DNA of 64,000 nucleotides, taken from Whitmania pigra (taxonomy: Eukaryota; Annelida; Clitellata; Hirudinida; Haemopidae). The DNA lies in assembly GCA_021613335.1 (NCBI GenBank), contig JAJTWR010000302.1:558501-622500 (forward strand). The letters run 5' to 3'. Of the stretch, positions 39,101-51,996 are shown in pieces. The position numbers were made by a program, and so were the translations under genes. Below the pieces are notes generated by a model. It worked only from the letters and a program-made list of their open reading frames with translations, searched no databases and was not told the DNA's origin. Positions within the stretch are counted from its first letter, which is position 1. Every line of letters starts with the position of its first letter.

Positions 39101-41109
39101 AAGAAGAAGAAATTTAAAAAAGATTTATGTATCGCATGGATCGATTATAAAAAAGCTTTTGATAGCATTCCCCATTCGTTGATTAAGCAAACTTTAGAAA
39201 TATATAAGATTAATGATGTAACTAGAAGTTTCATTCATCAGTCAATGCTTAAATGGAAAACTAGTATGATGTTAACTGTTAAAGACGGGTGCTTAAAAAC
39301 AGGAAAAATTTCTGTTAAACGAGAAATTTTCCAGGGAAATTCGTTGTCACCGTTGCTGTTTTGCATGACCCTGATACCATTGTCAAATTCCCTCAGGAAA
39401 ACCAGAGCAGGCTACACAAAACATGAGCAGCAAGTAAGTCACCTGTTATATATGGATGACCTAAACTTATTTACAAAAAGTCACAAACAGATGGAGGTGG
39501 GTATGAAAACCGTTGAAGACTTTAGTAACGACATCCAAATGGAATTTGGAATTGAGAAATGCGCCACGATAGAAATAAAACAAGGAAAAGTCATACACGG
39601 AAGGAGCATCCAGCTCTCAACCCCTCCGCAAATTAGATCACTGGAAATCGATGAATACTACAAATACCTTGGGATGGATGAAAAAAGTGGCATAAATGAC
39701 AAGCTGATGAAACAAAAAGCAAAAAAAGAATACTTCAGGAGATTGAGGACAGTTCTGGCCACTCTACTTAACTCACAAAATAAAATCACTGCTATCAACA
39801 GTTTGGCAACACCAATTCTCGCCTATGGCTTCGGAGTAGTTTATTGGTTAAAATCGGAAATTGAAAAAATTGACAGAAAAACAAGTAAAATTCTCACGAT
39901 TCATAAAATGCACCATCCCAGAGCTGACGTGCAGAGGTTATACGTTAAAAGAAAGAATGGCGGCAGAGGGCTCCTCGAAGTAGCAACGGTCTATCAACAG
40001 TCAATATTGGGCCTTTCGGAATACATAAACAGAGATACCAGTAAACTCATTCAATTAGTTAGAATGGATGACAGCCTCAAAAACAAATACTCGGTGACAA
40101 AGGAAGAAAACAAAATTAAAAATAGATATGCACTTAGGAACTGCATGGATATAAAAATCACTGATGAATTTAAGAAAAAGATAGAAATGGAAAAGTTGGA
40201 AGACATAACGAGGAAGCCCGTGCACGGACAGTTTTTCAGGAACATGGAAAAGTCAGGATTGAGTAAAGAAATGTCGGTTGCATGGCTCAACAGAGGTAAA
40301 ATGAAAGGGGAAACGGAGAGCCTAATCATTGCGGCACAGGATCAAGTGTTTAAGCCAACATACTACCAAAAACACATCCTGAAACAAAACGTAAGCAGTA
40401 CATGCAGGATGTGCCACAAAGCAATAGAAAGCATCAGTCACGTTATCTCGGGATGCCAAGTACTAGCACCAAGAGAATACACCGACAGACATGATAGAGT
40501 AGCGGCATACATCCATTGGAAAATTTGCAGAAATACAGAACTCCATGTAAATGAAAAATATTATTTGCATGTGTCTGAACCTGTGGTGAGAACTGACTAA
40601 ATAACTATAATGTGGGACCAAGGTGTTGCAACAGATAGAAAAATTCAAGCCAATAGACCAGATATAATATACCTAAATAGAAAGAAAAGACACTGCCTGC
40701 TTATTGAAATCTCCATACTTGACGACAAAAATGTTCTAAAGAAAATAAATGAAAAAATTCTGAAATATAAAGACTTACAAATTGAAATTGCAAGAATGTG
40801 GAATGTGGAAGTCCGAACGATACCGGTTGTGATGGGAGCCCTGGGGACAACTGGGGAAAATTTAAAGAAAGAGTTAGATATGTTGCCTGGAAAACCAAGT
40901 CAACCTGAGATCCAAAAGATTGCCCTGTACGGAACATGCCATATATTAAGAAAGATTTTGGGATGATACTGGAAATTGATAGAATTTGTTTGTTTTCTTT
41001 TTTTTTTGTTTCTCTCCCGTTCTTTTTTTCTGTTTGTGGCTGCCTCTGGACTATGGTTGAGACCTGGCGCCGTTGACTTTCCGGTCGTTATGGCTGTGGT
41101 TGCTTGTGA
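39101..41109 (+). mobile_element. Dong/R4-clade non-LTR retrotransposon, 5'-truncated, nearly intact C-terminal ORF
   Basis: Reading frame 39101-40600 continued 40610-40966 with a single in-frame TAA at 40598. Reverse transcriptase motif A (AWIDYKKAFDSIPHS), motif B (QGNSLSPLLFC), motif C (LLYMDDLNLF) and thumb entry (YYKYLGM) are present; then the knuckle CRMCHKAIESISHVISGC and the restriction-like endonuclease RPDIIYLNRKKRHCLLIEISI; ends HILRKILG. The N-terminal part is missing. 3' UTR ends GGTTGCTTGTGAAATAATAAT. Both ends lie in (AAT)n, as known for Dong. Relative of the copy at 13883 but diverged from it. Confidence 0.93.
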
Positions 41110-41352
<243 letters not shown>

Positions 41353-41478
41353 ATTGTATTATATTGAATAATTAATATTTATAATTATTGTAATATTAAT
41401 TATAGTCAATATTATTCAGTACTGACCAGTTTTTGCCAAACCGTCTCTTGGTTTTTGTTCTTATTTTACCAGTTTCAA

Positions 41479-42505
41479 GGCACCCCGTCATAACAGCCCG
41501 GCGACAGAATAGCCCCGACAAAACAGCCCCGTCAAAATAGCCCGGCGTCAAAATAGCTCAAGACAAAACAGCCCCGACAAAACCGCCCCGACAAAACAGC
41601 CCCGTCGAAACAGCCCGGCGTCAAAATAGCCCAGGGCGGAAAAATCCCGTCAAAATGGCCCCGTCAAAATAGCCCCGACAAAATAGCCCGGCGATAAAAT
41701 AGCCCAGGACAAAACAACCCGGCGACAAAATAGCCCGGCGACAAAATAGCCCCGACAAAACAGCCCCGTCAAAACAGCCCTGTCACCAGGGTCGGACTGG
41801 ATTAAAAAACCGGCCCGGGAAATTTTATTTAACTCCTAGTTTGATCAACTTAAACATAAGAACACTAGAGTCTAAAATTTCTATTCACTATTAACTATTA
41901 TAACAGCTTTTTCATCGTTTCACTAGTCGATGCTAAAACATCAATGATTTCATTGTTATTGATTCTTGGAAAAGAGTTTTTCTCACAAGACATCAGCATG
42001 AATGATCGTAGAATTGACTGGTTCAGAAAATTTCTTAATCTGTTCAAAACGTATTTCAATTTTGAAAACGACCTCCCACAAGCAACTTGTCAACACAAAT
42101 TTGTAAGCCAGATACAAATTTGAATAAGCAAGACTATGCAAATTAAACTTCTGGAGAACAATAATAACAACAAACAATACTCAAAACGGTCAAAGCATTC
42201 AATTCACTAATTTCGAATTAAATTTTGATTCAGTTTCACAACATTTTTTATGGAGTTATCATGGGGCTATTTTGTCGCCGGGTTGTTTTGTCCTGGGCTA
42301 TTTTGTCGCCGGGCTATTTTGTCGGGGCTATTTTGACGGGGCCATTTTAACGGGGCTATTTTGTCTTGGGCTATTTTGACGCCGGGATGTTTCGGCGGGG
42401 CTGTTTTGTCGGGGCGGTTTTGTCGGGGCTGTTTTGTCTTGAGCTATTTTGACGGGGCTGTTTTGTCGGGGCTATTCTGTCGCCGGGCTGTTATGACGGG
42501 TCACC
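41479..42505. mobile_element. Foldback-like transposon with 9-bp target duplication
   Basis: Inverted terminal arms of roughly 250-300 bp (41479-41785 and 42255-42505) built of 14-20 nt GC-rich units such as CCCCGACAAAACAG and CCCGGCGACAAAATAG. The outermost 20 nt pair nearly perfectly (GG..CCCGTCATAACAGCCC). Flanked by CAGTTTCAA on both sides (41470-41478, 42506-42514); the paralogous unit at 33380 has a single CAGTTTCAA. Arms of short tandem repeats and a 9-bp duplication are typical of Foldback elements. No own coding sequence. Confidence 0.85.
41787..42250 (-). mobile_element. hAT end fragment between the Foldback arms
   Basis: Starts CAGGGTCGGACTGG, a hAT-like terminal repeat, and on the minus strand encodes a frame-broken hAT dimerisation region (LAYKFVLT, then KLKYVLNRLRNFLNQS-like in another frame). 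The opposite end is missing. Either the Foldback captured it or it inserted into the loop. Confidence 0.65.
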
Positions 42506-42864
42506 CAGTTTCAATGAGTCTAACTGATCAAGGAATGCATGCTTTCACAACCCTGACTTCGTTTTTACAGTTATTAGAAATGTAGGCCAGTTTTATCGGG
42601 GGAACTATTAAGTTATAAATTAAAAATTAACTTCGCTTAAAAAACTGCGTACCATATCACGCAGCGCTATTCATAATCACTTTGCTTATCTCACTAGAGT
42701 CGAATTATTCGAAAACAATTGGAAGTTGGAAGCACTCGATAAATGCCAAACGATGTCACTCAATTTGGAATTTGTTCTTGCTAACGATGATGAGGATGTT
42801 GATGACGACAATGAGGATGATGATTATGATGATGTTTAATGATAATTGTGGAATATTTTTTTAG

Positions 42865-43268
42865 TCTACCTGTTTTAAATTTTTTGATCCTAAAACTACA
42901 AGGAGAGAAAAATCTTGTTTCTGATCTATACTCACACCTAAGACCTTCAAATCTAAATTTGTCTTGTTTGTGGAACGATTACAGGCCAACAACTTGACGC
43001 ACTTTCAGCTGCGCAAGGTCTTTATGGCTGAAGCAACAGCTGAGTTCCCCTGAGAACTGCTTGACAAACTTTCACGTTTGAAAATCAACCTTTATATCTT
43101 TTTCTATGCAGGGAAGACAAGTTGACAACATAAAAGTACAAATTCCACAACCGATGTCTCTGCACTGTATTGTGTAACTTTGATTTTATTTTTGGACCTC
43201 GGGTGTCTAGTCGGCCCTCAAAAGGCTGTGTGGTAGTTAACGAAGGCTGAAAAGTTTGGAGACCCTTG
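42865..43268 (+). mobile_element. Chimeric hAT remnant upstream of lectin D
   Basis: Left part matches 33740-33925 (ACAGGCCAACAACTTGACGC); at 43046 it switches to lectin intron sequence (GAACTGCTTGACAAACTTTCACG) and returns to the hAT 3' end AAAGTTTGGAGACCCTTG at 43268. So this copy lost most of the transposase and took in intron sequence, probably by recombination between units. Confidence 0.65.
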
Positions 43269-43446
43269 GTTTAGACCAACATACCGGTTGATATCCGGTT
43301 GATTATCGGATGCGTGGGCTTTCATATTCATAATCACTTTGCTTATCAGTTGAGGTATTTTATACATTCGACGTGGAAGCACTCGATAAATGCCAAACGT
43401 GGTCACTCGATAAATTTTGAACCCCCGTCTCTTTCGATAAGCATGT

Positions 43447-43454
43447 TATAAAAG
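43447..43454 (+). promoter_or_regulatory. TATA box of lectin D
   Basis: TATAAAAG, 64 nt from its end to the start codon at 43519. Confidence 0.8.
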
Positions 43455-43518
43455 CGACTTCTCGAGCCAGAGATTTCATGATCAACAAAGTTCTCTTTTT
43501 AATCATTTACATTTAGAA

Positions 43519-46500
43519 ATGCTGAAATTTCTTTTTCTCCTCGGCCTTGCTCTGCAACCCTTCCAAGCAGTGGGACAAGGTGAAATTATTAATAGTTGTG
43601 TACCTATTATTTTTAATATTGTTGTAATATATTTTATTCTCTCAAGGCAATATGTACTCGAAAGAATTCTCGATGACTGTAAATTTGGACGATGAACCGA
43701 GCATGTGGGTACGGTTGGGTTCCCATCTTAATATGATCATCGTAAATGATGCCATGGACACACCGGAACAAATGGCCGTCCCGATGAAAGGTATTGTAGT
43801 ATGTGAATTCCACCGTAACTGAAGTTACATTCAGATGATAGTGTGGCGTTATGATTCCATACAAATTAACTATTATATATGTAATGTTTTAAATATTTGT
43901 CAAGTTAAATATTAGAAATAGTTTTGAAAGTAAATAGTAACTAATTTGTATATTTAGAAGTCGTTAATGCTAAAATAAAGAATATTCAGCATTAAGTTCA
44001 TCTAGACTTAGCACTTTGAAGCCATCCATAATAGTGATCTACATTGCATCAGAGGTTCAGAAAATCAGGTGCTCTTTAGAATTCTGCACCTTAGTGTAGA
44101 AGTTACATCCAGGTCACTTATTTTCACCTTGACCTAATCATGACACCATAAACTGCAAAAGAATTTTCTACCTCGACGACATGTGACAATTTCAGTGATA
44201 AAATTGGTGTTATTGATTAAAATGGTTTCAAGTTTAAAGATTAATAGTGAAATAACCCGGGAGTCCGCAAATAAGTAAGTTAACTAATAAGTTTATTAGA
44301 GCAGGTATTCAGTTAACGGAACTGAATAATAGAAGTTAAGCGTTTAAGAAAATTGAGGTACTTAAGGATGCAAATGGATATTTGGGCTTCCAAGTTGTCT
44401 TGATTCTCGTTGTTTGTCAGGTGATTATCGAGAATGCTTTTCTGTAGCAAAAATAGATCCCACGTGCTCGGAAAAGATGCCAAATATAATTAAGTATAAA
44501 TTTAATTATATTAGCAATATAAACTTAATTAATTTCCAAAAATCTAAGTTTACAACAATAGATTCAGTGGCGGAATACTTTGGCGAGCCATACTCCCTAC
44601 CTCATAATTCTGCCATATAACAGATTATTCTGGAAACGCTGTGCAATCTAAACAGAAAGGAAATTACTTATAACATAATTTATCAAAGAACTTGTCATTA
44701 TGCATCTCAGCGCTTACTACCAAATGCCATATAGGATTCTCCGTTATGGTCTTAATGTAGGACTATAACGTGATTACAATCATTACTATGCAAATTAACA
44801 CAATCCTTTTGCGTTATGGTTAGCCATAAACAATAGAAAAAGATCGTGTTAACTTGCAGTTTGCTGAAAAGTTTGAAGCTCTCAAATTTTAATTAAGTTA
44901 TCTTTCAGATTCTTTATGTTCAATTTTAATTTTAGATTTAATTTCAGAGAGTGGGTTATGTCCAGCAGGCTTCACCAAATACCCACTGCAGAACAAGTGC
45001 TACAAGGCTTTCCCGGACAAGGTAAATTGGGACGAAGCTCTGAATACCTGCGGAAAGTTAGGTTCCCATCTTCTGACCATAACAAGTGATGACAGCAAGA
45101 GCCCACTGAAAGATGTGGTCGACCCGATAAAAGGTATTGTAGTATGTGAATTCCATCGTAACTGATGCTACATTCAGATGATAGAGTTATGATTCCATAC
45201 AAATTAATCATTAATTGTTATATATGTAATGTAACCAGAAAATGAACATTTTAAAAACTTTCTGGCGTGCCCGTCCAGTTATTTTTTAAAACATCTTAAA
45301 TAAGGCAGGGGTTATGTAACAAATGTAGCTGATGCTACATTATTTTTGGCCGTCAATTTAGAGCATGCAATATAATTTTAAATTTCTCTGAATTTATACT
45401 TTAAGCCAGTAATTTGACATCGTATTTTTAATAGAAAAATTTGACATTATAATAATATGACATTCAGTGTTGAAATTCAAATAAATAAACTGTATGTAAG
45501 AAGAGGAAATGACTCAACGTATGCACGTAACTGACGCTACATTTCTGAAATAGGTAAATCTAGATTGCAACCGTAAAAATTTAAATATCAAAGTTAGTTT
45601 TGAAGGTAAATAGTAATTAATTTGTATAGTTAGAACTCAAGTTGATAATATTGAAACTTCAAATTTCAGTATTAATTTTCTTAAAATTTTGACCATGTAT
45701 GTTGCTTCAATTAAGTAATTTGCATCGTCGCTCATAAAAATATTGGCTTTTTTAATAAGAAATTTAATTTGCTTATGAATACAATCAGAAAGAACCAAAA
45801 CTCTAAAATATTTGTTGCAATCTAGCATGGTTACGCTAAAAAGTTTCACTTATCGTAACTGATGTAACATTACGTTTTAGGCCAAAATACAACTCTCGTT
45901 ATCTCCGGCAAATATTATTTTAATATGCGGCTGTTATTTCAGGCAGCAGGACGCTTACTTAAGAAACAAATAATAACTTAATCGGCTTTGTATGGGGCAG
46001 TATTTCAAAGATTCTTCATTTAAAGTTTATATACATTCAGAAGGAAATTGTTAAATTAAAAAATGCACAACTGATTTGTCTGTTATAAAATCAAACAAGA
46101 ATAGAAATATAAAATTAAAATTATTACATTTTACACTTAGAACATGAATAATATATTAAGACTGAAAAATTATAAGAATGGCTAAAATAATTTTTTGGTC
46201 ATAGGGAACATTTTCCGTGGAATTCTCCAGTAAATACTTACTGGTTCCACAATTAATTTGTTAAGATTATTTGTAACTCTTAGCGGTATCATTTGTATCA
46301 TTTATCATCGAATATTTCATTTTGTTTTATTTTTTTTCTATTTTGAGCGTCCTGCTTAAATCTGGACTTCAATAGTCCCGCGTTTTGGACTGCCGGGAAA
46401 AGGATATCTTCCGATAAGTTCATCTGGATCCCCAACCGTGGTACCAAGATGGAGATGACGTACACCAACTGGGGCCCAGGAGAACCCAACAACGTTGGCG

Positions 46501-46607
46501 GAAATGAGGAGGATTGCATTCACTTCCTGTCTCGCGATAACAATCTGTTCTGGTACGATAGTAACTGTGAAATGGTTCAATGCTTTGTCTGTGAAGTAGA
46601 CTTATGA
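43519..46607 (+). CDS. Secreted C-type lectin D (EPN, WYD, one extra Glu)
   Basis: Exons 43519-43579 (signal peptide LFLLGLALQPFQAVGQ), 44948-45133 and 46348-46607; 168 residues without the cassette at 43647-43790. Nearly the same protein as B, but a GAG codon is duplicated just before the conserved cysteine (GGNEEDC), next to a calcium-site residue. WYD instead of WND as in B and C. A reversed solo LTR lies in intron 1. AATAAA at 46752-46757. Exon and 3' flank similarity shows B and D are sister copies. Confidence 0.86.
43647..43790 (+). other. 144-nt cassette of unit D
   Basis: Open, phase 1 both sides; encodes NMYSKEFSMTVNLDDEPSMW, almost as in B. Confidence 0.6.
44248..44557 (-). mobile_element. 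Solo LTR, reversed, in lectin D intron 1
   Basis: 310 bp, reverse complement of the LTR family at 54587, flanked by ATAG (44244-44247 and 44558-44561). The empty site AAAGATTAATAGATTCAGTGG in unit C at 36431-36460 has one ATAG, which proves the 4-bp duplication. Confidence 0.92.
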
Positions 46608-47061
46608 AGACAAAGCAAAGACTCAAGGATTCAAGGACTATGCTGTTTTTTGGAATTTTCACCTACTTTCAAATTCTTAATTAACTTCTAAATATAATCA
46701 TTTTACCTGAAATTCGAAATTGACGACAATTACTTCGATGCATTTGTTGGAAATAAATTTGATTGCATCTTTTAAAACAGTTTTTGTTTGTTGTTAAAAT
46801 GATCGAAGTTTATAATCAACTCCTATCAATATTTAAATTTCTTAAACATCACCTGGAATTAATATTAAATTATCATTATTATTATTTATAAAAGTATTAG
46901 TATTTTAGTCTTGGTCATTGTCTTTAGTTTATTGCTGTTTTTGTTTAGAAAGACAAGAACCAACAATACAAAGAAAGGGTAATTAGAAATAATGAGGATT
47001 ATTAATTTCTGTTATGATATTGCCTTTCGAGATGTAGCTTGTTTTCATATACTTATAGACC

Positions 47062-47554
47062 CATAGGATAAGAATAAGAAGAATAATAATAATAAGAAGA
47101 AGAATGAAATAGAAGAATAATAATAATAAATAAGAATAAGAATAATAAGAATAAGAAGAATAATAAGAATAATAAGAAGAATAAGAATAATAAGAATAAT
47201 AAGAATAAGAATAAGAATAATAATAATAATAAGTAATATAATAAAAAAATAATAAGAATAAGAATGAAGAATAATAATAAGAAGATAAGAATCAGAGTAA
47301 TAATAAGAAGAATAATTAATAAGAATAAGAATAATAATAAGAATAATAAGAAGAATAAGAATAAGAAGAATAATAATAAGAATAATAAGAAGAATAATAA
47401 TAAGAATAAGAATAAGAAGAATAATACTAAATAAGAAGAATAATAATAATAAAAATAATAATAATAAGAATAATAATAAGAATAAGAAGAAGAATAATAA
47501 GAATAATTAATAATAATAATAATAAGAATAATAAGAATAATAATAATAAGATAA

Positions 47555-47594
<40 letters not shown>

Positions 47595-47614
47595 GAATAA
47601 TCAAATAATAATAA

Positions 47615-47696
<82 letters not shown>

Positions 47697-47756
47697 GAAT
47701 AATAATAAAATAATAATAATAATAATAATATATAATCATAATAATAATCATAATCA

Positions 47757-47788
<32 letters not shown>

Positions 47789-47799
47789 CTAATAATAAC

Positions 47800-47876
<77 letters not shown>

Positions 47877-47884
47877 TCCTAATA

Positions 47885-47927
<43 letters not shown>

Positions 47928-47928
47928 C

Positions 47929-48005
<77 letters not shown>

Positions 48006-48009
48006 TAAT
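47062..48009. repeat. Degenerate AAT/AAG microsatellite field
   Basis: Nearly 950 bp of AAT, AAG and ACTAAT mixtures grading from AAGAAT on the left to pure AAT on the right. No coding content; replaces the promoter side expected for unit E. Confidence 0.93.
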
Positions 48010-49112
48010 AATAATAGTAATAGTACGTAATAGTAATAGTAATAGTAATAGTAATAGTAATAGTAATAGTAATAGTAATAGTAATAGTAATAGTAATAGT
48101 AACAGTAACGGTAACGGTAATAGTAATAGTAATAGTAATAGTATAGTAATAGCAATAGTATTAGTAATAGTAATAGTAATAGTAATAGTAATAGTAATAG
48201 TAATAGTAATAGAATAGTAATATAATAGTAACAGTAATAGTAATAGTAATAGTAATAGTAATAGCAATAGTAATAGTAATAGTAATAGTAATAGTAACAG
48301 TAACGGTAACGGTAATAGTAATAGTAATAGTAATAGTAATAGTAATAGCAATAGTAATAGTAATAGTAATAGTAATAGTAATAGTAATAGTCATAGTAAT
48401 AGTAATAGTAATAATAAATATAGAATAAAGATATTATGCAATTAGGCAGGCAGTTTCAGTTCATTCAGAATGTCTTTTCTAAGGCAATAGGGTGGTGATA
48501 CCCAAAAGTCTACAATGGGAGGTCCTATGTACATGAAGGACATCCAGGTATCAACCGTATGAAGGCCTTGGCTAGAGCATATGTTTACTGGACAAACATA
48601 AACAATAACAGAAGATTTAGTCAATTCTCATCAGTGTTGCCAGGAAGCTGCCAAAAATCCTATTAAGGCATCACTATGTTCGTGGCCTAAGGAAAATAAA
48701 CCTTGGAATCGGATTCACATTGATTTCGCAGGCCTGTTACAAGGAAGAATGTATATGATATTAGACGATGCATACTCAAAATGACTATTAGTGTATAGTA
48801 ATAGTAATAGTAATAGTAATAGTAACAGTAACGGTAACGGTAATAGTAATAGTAATAGTAATAGTAATAGTAATAGCAATAGTAATAGTAATAGTAATAG
48901 TAATAGTAATAGTAATAGTAATAGTAATAGTAATAGTAATAGTAATAGTAATAGTACTAGTAATAGCAATAGTAATAGTAATAGTAATAGTAACAGTAAC
49001 GGTAACGGTAATAGTAATAGTAATAGTAATAGTAATAGTAATAGCAATAGTAATAGTAATAGTAATAGTAATAGTAATAGTCATAGTAATAGTAATAGTA
49101 ATAATAAATATA
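48010..49112. repeat. Higher-order hexamer array (TAGTAA)n with captured integrase fragment
   Basis: Two hexamer blocks (48010-48418 and 48793-49112). A variant block TAACAGTAACGGTAACGGTAA recurs four times (near 48100, 48300, 48825, 48992), and each block ends TCATAGTAATAG..AATAATAAATATAG. An integrase fragment lies between them and is repeated after the second block, so the unit of about 690 bp duplicated as a whole. Confidence 0.9.
48430..48790 (+). mobile_element. Ty3/gypsy integrase fragment, duplicate 1
   Basis: Broken frames give an H2C2-side strip (HEGHPGINRMKALARAYVYW) and, with shifts, the integrase core start (RIHIDFAG, GRMYMILDDAYSK). Same sequence as at 49120-49486 and 54240-54580. 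Dead. Confidence 0.8.
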
Positions 49113-49119
49113 GAATAAA

Positions 49120-49572
49120 GATATTATGCAATTAGGCAGGCAGTTTCAGTTCATTCAGAATGTCTTTTCTAAGGCAATAGGGTGGTGATACCCAAAAGTC
49201 TACAATGGGAGGTCCTATGTACATGAAGGACATCCAGGTATCAACCGTATGAAGGCCTTGGCTAGAGCATATGTTTACTGGACAAACATAAACAATAACA
49301 GAAGATTTAGTCAATTCTCATCAGTGTTGCCAGGAAGCTGCCAAAATCTCCTATTAAGGCATCACTATGTCGTGGCCTAAGGAAAATAAACCTTGGAATC
49401 GGATTCACATTGATTTCGCAGGCCTGTTACAAGGAAGAATGTATATGATATTAGACGATGCATACTCAAAATGACTATTAGTGTATAGTATTATGATTGT
49501 GAAATAAAGTCCGATTGCTTTGCTGTATTCTTATCTCCCTTTCTATCTGAGGCTGTCTATATAGTACATAAC
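49120..49572 (+). mobile_element. Ty3/gypsy integrase fragment, duplicate 2, with LTR
   Basis: Integrase strip as in duplicate 1, then directly the LTR (about 49481-49572: GTATAGTATTATGATTGTGAAATAAAGTCC ... TAGTACATAACACA). The region from DDAYSK onward is deleted in all three copies, so they share one ancestral deletion derivative. This uninterrupted LTR is the empty site for the element at 54587. Confidence 0.8.
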
Positions 49573-49695
49573 ACATTATGATATTATTATTATCGGAGAT
49601 AACAATATTATTTTATTTTGATTGTGGTTTGAGGTTTTCAATCAAATTATATTTTAGCTTCTTTAATTCCAATTTAATTTGATTTTTAATTTCAG

Positions 49696-51996
49696 AGTGT
49701 GTGTCATGTCCAGAAGGCTTCACCAACTTCATGCAGCAGAACAAGTGCTACAAGGCTTTCTCGACGAAGGTAAATTGGGACGAAGCTCAGACCATCTGCG
49801 AAAAGTTGGGTTCCAATCTTGTGACCATCACAAGTGCTGACAGCCTGAATCCACTGAGAGAAGTGGTCGACCCGATAAAAGGTATTGTAGTATACGAATT
49901 CTAGTAAGTGTAGCTACATTTAGATGATTGAGTTGCGTTATTATTCCATACAAATTAATCAACTGTTATATATGTAATGTTTTAAATATTTGTCAAGTAT
50001 ACCAGAAAAAAATTAAATTTCTCTGAATTTATACTTTTAAGCCAGTAAAATGACATCGTATTGTCTAATAGAAAGATTTGACATTCTAATAATATGACAT
50101 TCATTGTTGAAATTCGAATAACTAAACTGTAATGTAAGAATTCAAAAGGAACTGACGCAACGTATGCACGTAACTGACGCTAACATTATGAAATAGGTAA
50201 ATTTAGATTGCAACCGCAAAAAATTAAATAAATATCAAAAATACGTTTGAAAGTAAATTGTAATTAATTTGTATGGTTAGAACTCCTAATTAAAATAAAG
50301 ATTGTAAAGAGCTCCAGGGATGGCTGGGCTCTGACGGTAGAAGGAAGTCTGTTCCAGACAGCTGGAGAGGCGTACGAGAAGCCTCTGTTTGGGAGGGATG
50401 ATTTATGTACCGGTTGGTGAAGTTGAGTGGCTGACGATGAACGAAGACCAGATGTTTGGCGACGATGTAGTAGATGATGGAGATAAGGTGGGGTGGATGT
50501 TGCTAAAGTGTGATATGTCATGAGGGCGATTTTGAAAGTGATACGACTATGGATAGGTAGCCAGTGCAATTTTGTCAGACGGTCCATGCTATTGAGGGTA
50601 GAGTTGATGAGGACGAGCTTGGCAAGCTTGTTTTGAACGCGCTGCAAAGATTGAATTAAAGAAGCAGATGTGCCATAATGACTTATTGGGCAGTGAGTGA
50701 ATAAGCTTGAGAACCTCTTCCGAAGACACAGGTTTTAGGACCGAGATTGGGGTGCCTGAGAATTGCCTGGCTGGAAAAGATGAGATGGTTGATGAAGCGA
50801 GGGTGTTGGCGATTGATCGTGGATTTTGGTAATCTTTGAGATGAAAAGAGTTAAAAGAATTGACCAAGTTTGAGCACTCATCGTCGGTTATAATATTGAG
50901 GAGGACGGCTGTGAAGCCAATTTGTGAAGAGAGAGCGCCACTTGGAACGGGGATTTACATCAGACTTGAGTTCTTCCTTGATGGAGGAGGCTCTTGAGTT
51001 TAGGATTGCAATCTTGGCTGTTTCCTTGGCAGACTTGTAGAGTTGCCTGGCGGCGTCATTGCGTTGACGAAGAGATAGCGACGTTCCAAGCGCCGGCAGT
51101 TTTTCTTTGCCTCGATTGCTTCATGAGAGAGCTGGTAATTAGGATGGTGACCGACACGAATGGAAAACTTCCTGATGGGGGCGTGTCTGTCGAGGAGCTC
51201 CTCTAGAGATTTATGGACCTGTGTGGCGAAGCCGTCAGTGTCGAGATCGCTGATTAGGAGTTCTTCAGAAAGGCGAAGAAGGTCTTCCTCAAAAATGTCC
51301 AAGTCGATTCTTCTGAGGTTACGGCAATGAATGATACGGGTGGAGGGGGGAGGTTTGTCAACAGAGATATTGCAGGAGATGAGATGATGATCAGAGTAGG
51401 TGACTTCCTTTATTTCTATACTTGAGACGAGGCTATCGTGTGATGATGGGGTGATGAGCAGATCTAGCGTGTGGCCTTTGGAGTGAGTTGGAGAAGTTAC
51501 ATGTTGGATGAGTCCATGGGAGTCGATCAGTTTTTCTAGATGTTCATCAATGATGGTACCTGAACCAGCGGCGTTGAAGTCTCCACAAATTATGAAGGGT
51601 AGGTTGTGGGAAGAAATAAACTTAATAAATACTTACTGGTTCCACAATTAATTTGTTAAGATTATTTGTAACTATTAAAGGTATCATTTGCATCATTTAT
51701 CATCAAATTTTTCATTTTATTTTTTTCTATTTTGAGCGTCCTGCATAAACCCGGATGTCCGTGTACCCGCGTTTTGGACTGCCGGGAGAAGAAAGTGCTC
51801 AAAGGGTCCGTTCACCTGGGTCCCCAACCCTGGTATCAAGATGGAGATGCTGTACACCAACTGGCTCAAAGGAGAACCCAATAACGTTAAAGGAATTGAG
51901 GATTGCGTTCACTTCCTGGCTCGCGATAACAATCTGCTCTGGAACGATAGTCGCTGTAGAGGAGTTGATTGCTTTGTCTGTGAAGTCGACTTATGA
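49696..51996 (+). CDS. C-type lectin E, promoter and signal exon missing
   Basis: CTLD exons 49696-49881 and 51737-51996. Domain: CVSCPEGFTNFMQQNKC, WDEAQTICEKLGSN, FWTAGRRKCSKGPFTWVP, WLKGEPNNVKGIEDC, LLWNDSRC, DCFVCEVDL. EPN with an intact WND: mannose-type ligand set. No TATA box or signal exon lies upstream; that side is microsatellite and gypsy LTR, so it is probably not expressed as a secreted lectin unless a distant exon is used. Both exons are nonetheless open with good splice sites. A reversed LINE fills the intron. AATAAA at 52141-52146. Confidence 0.72.
50301..51622 (-). mobile_element. CR1/L2-like LINE with endonuclease and internal RT deletion
   Basis: Minus strand: APE-type endonuclease end (IICGDFNAAGSG, HTLDLLIT, YSDHHLISC) around 51600-51380; linker frame 51302-51000; start of the reverse transcriptase (VSSEEVLKLIHSLPNKS) at about 50740-50690; then a direct jump to the region after the RT (SLQRVQNKLAKLVL, LHWLPIHSRITFK, FSYASPAVWNRLPSTVR). 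Most of the RT domain, several hundred codons, is deleted. It sits in the lectin E intron. Confidence 0.85.

Noticed and set aside
41486..41785. CRISPR-like series of short GC-rich repeats
   Set aside because: Units vary in length and order, have no spacers, and pair with an inverted arm at 42255-42505: a Foldback element in animal DNA.
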